A stretch of DNA of 46,489 nucleotides from Lyngbya sp. CCAP 1446/10. GTDB lineage: Bacteria > Cyanobacteriota > Cyanobacteriia > Cyanobacteriales > Microcoleaceae. Under the pieces are notes generated by a model. It had not been told where the DNA came from, did not search any database, and was given only the letters and a program-made list of their open reading frames with translations. The stretch is taken from assembly GCF_026130175.1 (NCBI RefSeq), contig NZ_JAIGNI010000047.1, positions 1-46,489 on the forward strand, given 5' to 3'. Below, piece after piece: positions 42,517 to 46,489 of the stretch (positions are counted from its first letter, which is position 1; every line of letters begins with the position of its first letter). The translations under genes and the position numbers were made by a program.

Positions 42517-45500
42517 ATGGAAAGTTTTATTCCTGAAGACAGTCAGGGCTGTGCAGCCAAGCCGGACTTGTACGAAGAGTTGCAAGGAACCAAAGAGTTA
42601 CTGCTGACGATCGCCAATTCCATGCCCATGCCCATGATCGTCAGCAGTCTGCCTGACGGCATAATTCTTTATAGCAACGATTTATGCCGTCAGGCTTTCG
42701 GGCTTAAAGCCTTCCAGTCGATCGACCACCAAAAAGTATCCATCCTCTACAACCAGCCTGCTGAGCGCCAGGAAATGCTGGAGGATCTCGCCTGCAACGG
42801 ACACGTCCGCGAGAAAGAAGTCCGCCTCAAAAAAGCTGACGGGACGCTGTTTTGGGCAACTGTATCGATGCGGTATTTGACATTGCTGTCGGAAAAAACT
42901 GTTTTGTCGGTGTTCTGTGACATTACCGAGCGCAAGCTAATCGCCGCCAAGGAGCAGGAATTGCTCACATCAATCCACTTGCGGGCTCGCCAGCAAGCGG
43001 CCGTCGCTTACTTGGGGCAGCAGGCCCTGGCAGAAACAGATTTTTCCGCACTGATGGACAAAGCTGGGGTGTTAATTGCCCAAACCCTAGATGTCGAGTA
43101 TTGCCAGTTTTTGGAACTGTTGCCTTCTGGCCATGCTTTTCTGCTGCGATCGGGGGTGGGCTGGCAGCCCGACCTTGTTGGTAGCGCTACTGTCACCGCT
43201 TCTAGTCGATCGCAAGCAGGTTACACGTTGCTAATGGGTCAACCGACGATTGTCGCAGATTTGCGTGTGGAAACGCGCTTTAGCGACTCGCCACTGCTGC
43301 ACAACCACCGGGCTGTCAGTGGCGTTACTGTGATCGTTCCCGGCAATCGGGGACAGGAGAAAAGGAACTGGGGACAAGCAGAACCAGTGAAAACTGCTGA
43401 GTCGCCGGTCTGGGGCATTTTGGGAGTTCACAGCAAGCAAGAGCGGGTTTTCAGTCAAGATGACGTTTATTTTGTAGAAGCGATCGCCAATCTGTTAGCT
43501 GCGGCGATCGAGCGCATTCGATCGCAAGAGCGCTTACAAATGATGGAACGGGCGATCGAGAGTACCAGCAACGGTATTGCGATCGCCGATGCCACAGTTG
43601 CAGATAATCCAATTATTTATGTCAATCCTAGTTTTGAGCGGATCACGGGTTATAGCAGAGACGAATTAGTTGGAAAAAATTGCCGTTTTTTACAGGGAGA
43701 AAATACTAATTACCCCGAAGAAGTTAAAGATCTACGCAATGCTATTGAAGAAGGCAAAGAATGCCAAGTTATCTTGCGTAACTTTCGCAAAGACGGAACA
43801 CCTTTTTGGAACGAACTTTCTATTGCTCCGGTATACAACTCGCGACGACACTTGACTCACTTTATTGGAGTGCAAACAGATGTCACCGACCGCCAGCGTT
43901 CGGAAGAAGAATTATTTTTAAAGTCCCAAGACTTAGCCACGTTCGGTGCCAATCTCAAACACTTGCACCGGATTACAACTTATCATTATCAAAATTTTGA
44001 AGAACTGGTTGCCGATTATCTAACAGCAGGCTGTTTAATGTTTGGACTTTCTATTGGCATCATGGCTGAAGTTCAGGATGAAACTTTTATTGTGCGGGCA
44101 GCGAAAGCAGATTTAGGATACTTTGTACCAGGCTTAGAATTGCACCTCAGCGATACTTACTGCGCTCCGGTGATTAAACTAAAAAAAACAGTTTCGTATT
44201 CTCATATAGGAGCAGATATGGAGATGCGCGAACATCCAGCTTATCAAAAATGCCATTCGGAATCTTACATCGGAACGCCGATATTTGTTAACAATAAAAT
44301 TTACGGGACTTTGAGTTTTAGTTCGCGAGAAATCAAAACAAAAAATTTTGAGTACCAGGAAATAGAAATCATAGAATTGATGGCTCAAAGCATCGGTAAA
44401 ATTCTGGTGGTTCACCAAATGGAAATCGAACGCCAGCAAGCCGAAAAAGAGCGCTGCGAGTTGATAGTATCTCTCCAAGAAAGTGAAGAACGGTATCGCC
44501 GTTTAGTAGAACTATCTCCCGAAGCGATCGCCGTTTACATTCAAGGGAAAATTGCCTACATCAATGCCGCCGGCGCTAAACTCCTCGGTGGCATCTCTCC
44601 GGCAGAGCTCATCGGCTTTCCAATATTGAATTTCGTTCATCCAAACTATGTCGAAAAAGCCAGAGAGCGCATCAGGCAAGTCGAGGAAGAAAATCAGCCG
44701 ATCGAGCTTGCCGAAGAAAAACTAATGCGGATTGACGGAGAAATAATCGACGTTGAAGTTGCCGGCATCCCTGCTACTTATCAAGGCTTAGCCGCCGCCC
44801 AAATTATTATCAGAGATGTCACCGAGCGCAAGCGAGTAGAAAGGCAACTGCTACACGGCGCTTTTCATGACGCGCTGACGGGTTTACCCAACCGCGTTTT
44901 GTTCATCGACAGGCTAGGACAAGCCATCCGCCGATCCAATCAGTCCTCCGATTATAAATTTGGTTTACTTTTCCTAGATTTAGACCGCTTCAAAGTAGTT
45001 AATGATTCTTTAGGACACATTCTAGGAGACAAACTGCTAGTCGCCCTCGCGGATCGGCTGCTAACCTGCGTGCGGGCTTCTGATACCGTCGCGCGGTTGG
45101 GGGGAGACGAATTCACCATCCTGCTAGACCACATTCAGAGCCTCAGCGACGCCACCGAAGCAGCTAAAAAGATACAAAAAGAACTGACGAAGCCGTTTCA
45201 TCTCGAAGGGCACGAAGTATTTACCACGGCTAGCATTGGCATTGTTTTCAGTCAAGGCGAAGTCACAGCCAGTGGCGAATCGAATTCGTACACTCACCCA
45301 GAAGAATTCCTACGCGATGCTGACATCGCTATGTACCGCGCTAAAGCTTTGGGTAAGGCCCGCCACGAAGTCTTTAATTTGGCGATGCACGACCAAACTA
45401 TGTCGCTGTTGCAGTTAGAAAATGACCTGCGGTTGGCTATTTTGGGCAAGGAGGAATTAGGAGAGAGCAAGGATCAATGTTCGCACTTTATTGTGCACTA

Positions 45501-46455
45501 CCAACCGATTATTTCGATCGCCAGCGGTGCGATCGAGGGTTTTGAGGCTTTGGTGCGCTGGCAGCACCCGGTTCGGGGTCTAGTTCCGCCGTCTACTTTT
45601 ATCCCTGTAGCTGAAGAAACAGGTTTGATCGTGCCTCTGGGAGCCTGGGTGTTGCGGGAAGCTTGTCAGCAATTGCGGATTTGGCAAGAAATGTTGATGG
45701 AAGAAGGAAGAAGGAAGAAGGAAGAAGGAAGAGGGAAGAGGGAAGAGGGAAGAGGGAAAAAATTATCTGTGACAAATCATCAATTATTTGTGACAAATCA
45801 TCAATTATCTGTGACAAATCATCAATTATTTGTGACAGATTATCAATTATCTGTGACAAATCATCAATTATCTGTGACAAATCATCAATCACCAATTCCC
45901 AATTACCAGTTACCAATTATTGACCCTTCGCAATTAACAATGAGCGTCAATCTTTCTCCGAAACAGTTAGGTATGCCGAATTTAATCGAATATATAGATG
46001 AAATTTTGGCAGAAACTGGCTGCGATCCGAGCTGTTTAAAATTGGAGATTACTGAAAGTGCGATCGTGGAAAATGTGATGAAGGCCAATATTGTGCTCGC
46101 CCAATTAAAAGATAGAAATATTCGATTGTCGATCGACGATTTCGGTACTGGCTATTCGTCTTTGAGTTATTTGCACCGCTTTCCGCTGGATACGCTGAAG
46201 ATCGATCGATCTTTTGTGAGTAGGTTGGGGGCTGTGGAAAACGGTGACAGCGGGGGTCAGCCTTTGCAGATTGTACGGGCGATCGTGACTTTGGCTCACA
46301 ATTTGGGATTAAATGCGATCGCCGAAGGCATTGAGACAGCCGAACAGTTAGCACAGCTTCGGGAACTAGGCTGCGAATTAGCTCAGGGATATTGGTTTTC
46401 TAAACCTTTGGACAGTTTAACGATGACAAAAATGCTCAAGCGATCGATTGATTAG
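42517..46455 (+). CDS. LOV-containing PAS/GAF-GGDEF-EAL cyclic-di-GMP enzyme
   Basis: This protein has about 1312 residues, counted from ATG 42517; upstream in-frame TTG 42406 and ATG 42424 are possible. Its domains in order are PAS (28-141), GAF (175-331), LOV-type PAS (342-458), GAF (490-635), PAS (657-771), GGDEF (777-960) and EAL (from 988). The LOV domain has GKNCRFLQG, whose Cys (about 389) forms the flavin adduct in blue-light receptors, plus [11 protein letters not shown] and [14 protein letters not shown] is intact ([15 protein letters not shown] near 863). EAL is intact ([47 protein letters not shown]), so it may both make and break c-di-GMP. About 70 repeat-derived residues (near 1062-1134) interrupt the EAL domain in frame. 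Confidence 0.95.
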   Translation: MESFIPEDSQGCAAKPDLYEELQGTKELLLTIANSMPMPMIVSSLPDGIILYSNDLCRQAFGLKAFQSIDHQKVSILYNQPAERQEMLEDLACNGHVREKEVRLKKADGTLFWATVSMRYLTLLSEKTVLSVFCDITERKLIAAKEQELLTSIHLRARQQAAVAYLGQQALAETDFSALMDKAGVLIAQTLDVEYCQFLELLPSGHAFLLRSGVGWQPDLVGSATVTASSRSQAGYTLLMGQPTIVADLRVETRFSDSPLLHNHRAVSGVTVIVPGNRGQEKRNWGQAEPVKTAESPVWGILGVHSKQERVFSQDDVYFVEAIANLLAAAIERIRSQERLQMMERAIESTSNGIAIADATVADNPIIYVNPSFERITGYSRDELVGKNCRFLQGENTNYPEEVKDLRNAIEEGKECQVILRNFRKDGTPFWNELSIAPVYNSRRHLTHFIGVQTDVTDRQRSEEELFLKSQDLATFGANLKHLHRITTYHYQNFEELVADYLTAGCLMFGLSIGIMAEVQDETFIVRAAKADLGYFVPGLELHLSDTYCAPVIKLKKTVSYSHIGADMEMREHPAYQKCHSESYIGTPIFVNNKIYGTLSFSSREIKTKNFEYQEIEIIELMAQSIGKILVVHQMEIERQQAEKERCELIVSLQESEERYRRLVELSPEAIAVYIQGKIAYINAAGAKLLGGISPAELIGFPILNFVHPNYVEKARERIRQVEEENQPIELAEEKLMRIDGEIIDVEVAGIPATYQGLAAAQIIIRDVTERKRVERQLLHGAFHDALTGLPNRVLFIDRLGQAIRRSNQSSDYKFGLLFLDLDRFKVVNDSLGHILGDKLLVALADRLLTCVRASDTVARLGGDEFTILLDHIQSLSDATEAAKKIQKELTKPFHLEGHEVFTTASIGIVFSQGEVTASGESNSYTHPEEFLRDADIAMYRAKALGKARHEVFNLAMHDQTMSLLQLENDLRLAILGKEELGESKDQCSHFIVHYQPIISIASGAIEGFEALVRWQHPVRGLVPPSTFIPVAEETGLIVPLGAWVLREACQQLRIWQEMLMEEGRRKKEEGRGKREEGRGKKLSVTNHQLFVTNHQLSVTNHQLFVTDYQLSVTNHQLSVTNHQSPIPNYQLPIIDPSQLTMSVNLSPKQLGMPNLIEYIDEILAETGCDPSCLKLEITESAIVENVMKANIVLAQLKDRNIRLSIDDFGTGYSSLSYLHRFPLDTLKIDRSFVSRLGAVENGDSGGQPLQIVRAIVTLAHNLGLNAIAEGIETAEQLAQLRELGCELAQGYWFSKPLDSLTMTKMLKRSID
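45699..45919 (+). repeat. tandem repeats in frame inside the EAL domain
   Basis: GGAAGAA/GGAAGAG heptamers (45699-45760) are followed by six copies of a 21-bp unit (45763-45888) reading LSVTNHQ or LFVTNHQ. Then come CAATTNC-type heptamers to about 45919. All unit lengths are multiples of seven; the 21-bp unit keeps the frame. The flanks, QQLRIWQEM before and [11 protein letters not shown] after, are contiguous in ordinary EAL domains. Confidence 0.9.
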
Positions 46456-46456
46456 T

Positions 46457-46489
46457 TATGGGCATGGGGCATGGGGCATGGGGCATGGG
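46457..46489. repeat. heptanucleotide repeat GGGCATG
   Basis: Four copies of GGGCATG start just after the stop of the GGDEF-EAL gene and run to the window end. Confidence 0.8.

Noticed and set aside
43985..44420. A bilin-binding (CBCR/phytochrome) GAF domain in the GGDEF-EAL protein
   Set aside because: The second GAF has DTYC but no Cys-His chromophore motif, so a plain GAF is the safer call.
45763..45888. CRISPR array
   Set aside because: The 21-bp units are contiguous with no spacers, and they are read in frame within a gene. The block at 29082 likewise lacks unique spacers.

Overview
The window looks like chromosomal DNA of a filamentous, non-marine cyanobacterium, probably of the Oscillatoria/Microcoleus type. 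The assignment is inferred from three things. The HIP1 palindrome GCGATCGC and its core CGATCG recur throughout genes and spacers. Heptanucleotide tandem repeats (the STRR type known from cyanobacteria) occur in many spacers. Several genes are cyanobacterial family members, including the cyanobacterial-type glutamate-cysteine ligase, a TerB-like protein, a giant Ser/Thr kinase-AAA-histidine kinase, and slr1658/slr1659-like regulators.

Layout. 1-2000: the 3' end of a TnpB gene, two divergent peroxiredoxins on the minus strand, a MITE-like element and tRNA-Met(CAT). 2000-7200: minus-strand housekeeping genes for a LysM/M23 cell-wall hydrolase, TrmL and the glutathione enzyme GshA. 7400-12650: an AI-2E-type permease, an unknown conserved protein, an HD-domain phosphohydrolase and an Rpn-type nuclease gene broken by a 145-bp palindromic element. 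12.9-19.8 kb: a GH13 amylase with a C-terminal starch-binding domain, a CysQ/inositol-phosphatase-like enzyme, a Crp/Fnr regulator translationally coupled to an M61 peptidase, a second MITE copy and TerB. 20-29.9 kb: the 1983-residue hybrid kinase, NAD(P)HX repair enzyme Nnr, MnmA, a repeat block and a small anchored protein.

30.4-35 kb is the most notable stretch. It holds a membrane HAMP-PP2C phosphatase (frameshifted in this sequence), a GHKL-type small kinase/anti-sigma-like protein, a STAS-like phosphoacceptor and a PAS-class III nucleotide cyclase, all in the same direction. The arrangement matches the SiaA-SiaB-SiaC-SiaD partner-switch layout, with a cAMP-type cyclase in the place of the diguanylate cyclase. 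35-39.2 kb: a solute-binding lipoprotein, a secreted pentapeptide-repeat protein, a cupin and a PIN toxin/antitoxin pair. 39.5-46.5 kb: AcnB on the minus strand and a large PAS-GAF-LOV-GAF-PAS-GGDEF-EAL protein. Its EAL domain carries an in-frame insertion made of tandem repeats like those in the spacers.

Two themes recur. One is second-messenger and phospho-signalling (hybrid kinase, partner switch with cyclase, LOV-GGDEF-EAL, Crp, HD phosphohydrolase). The other is small repeats invading or altering genes (the broken Rpn gene, the EAL insertion, a probable insertion in Nnr, and repeats touching a start codon). All family calls are from reading the sequence; no database search was run.
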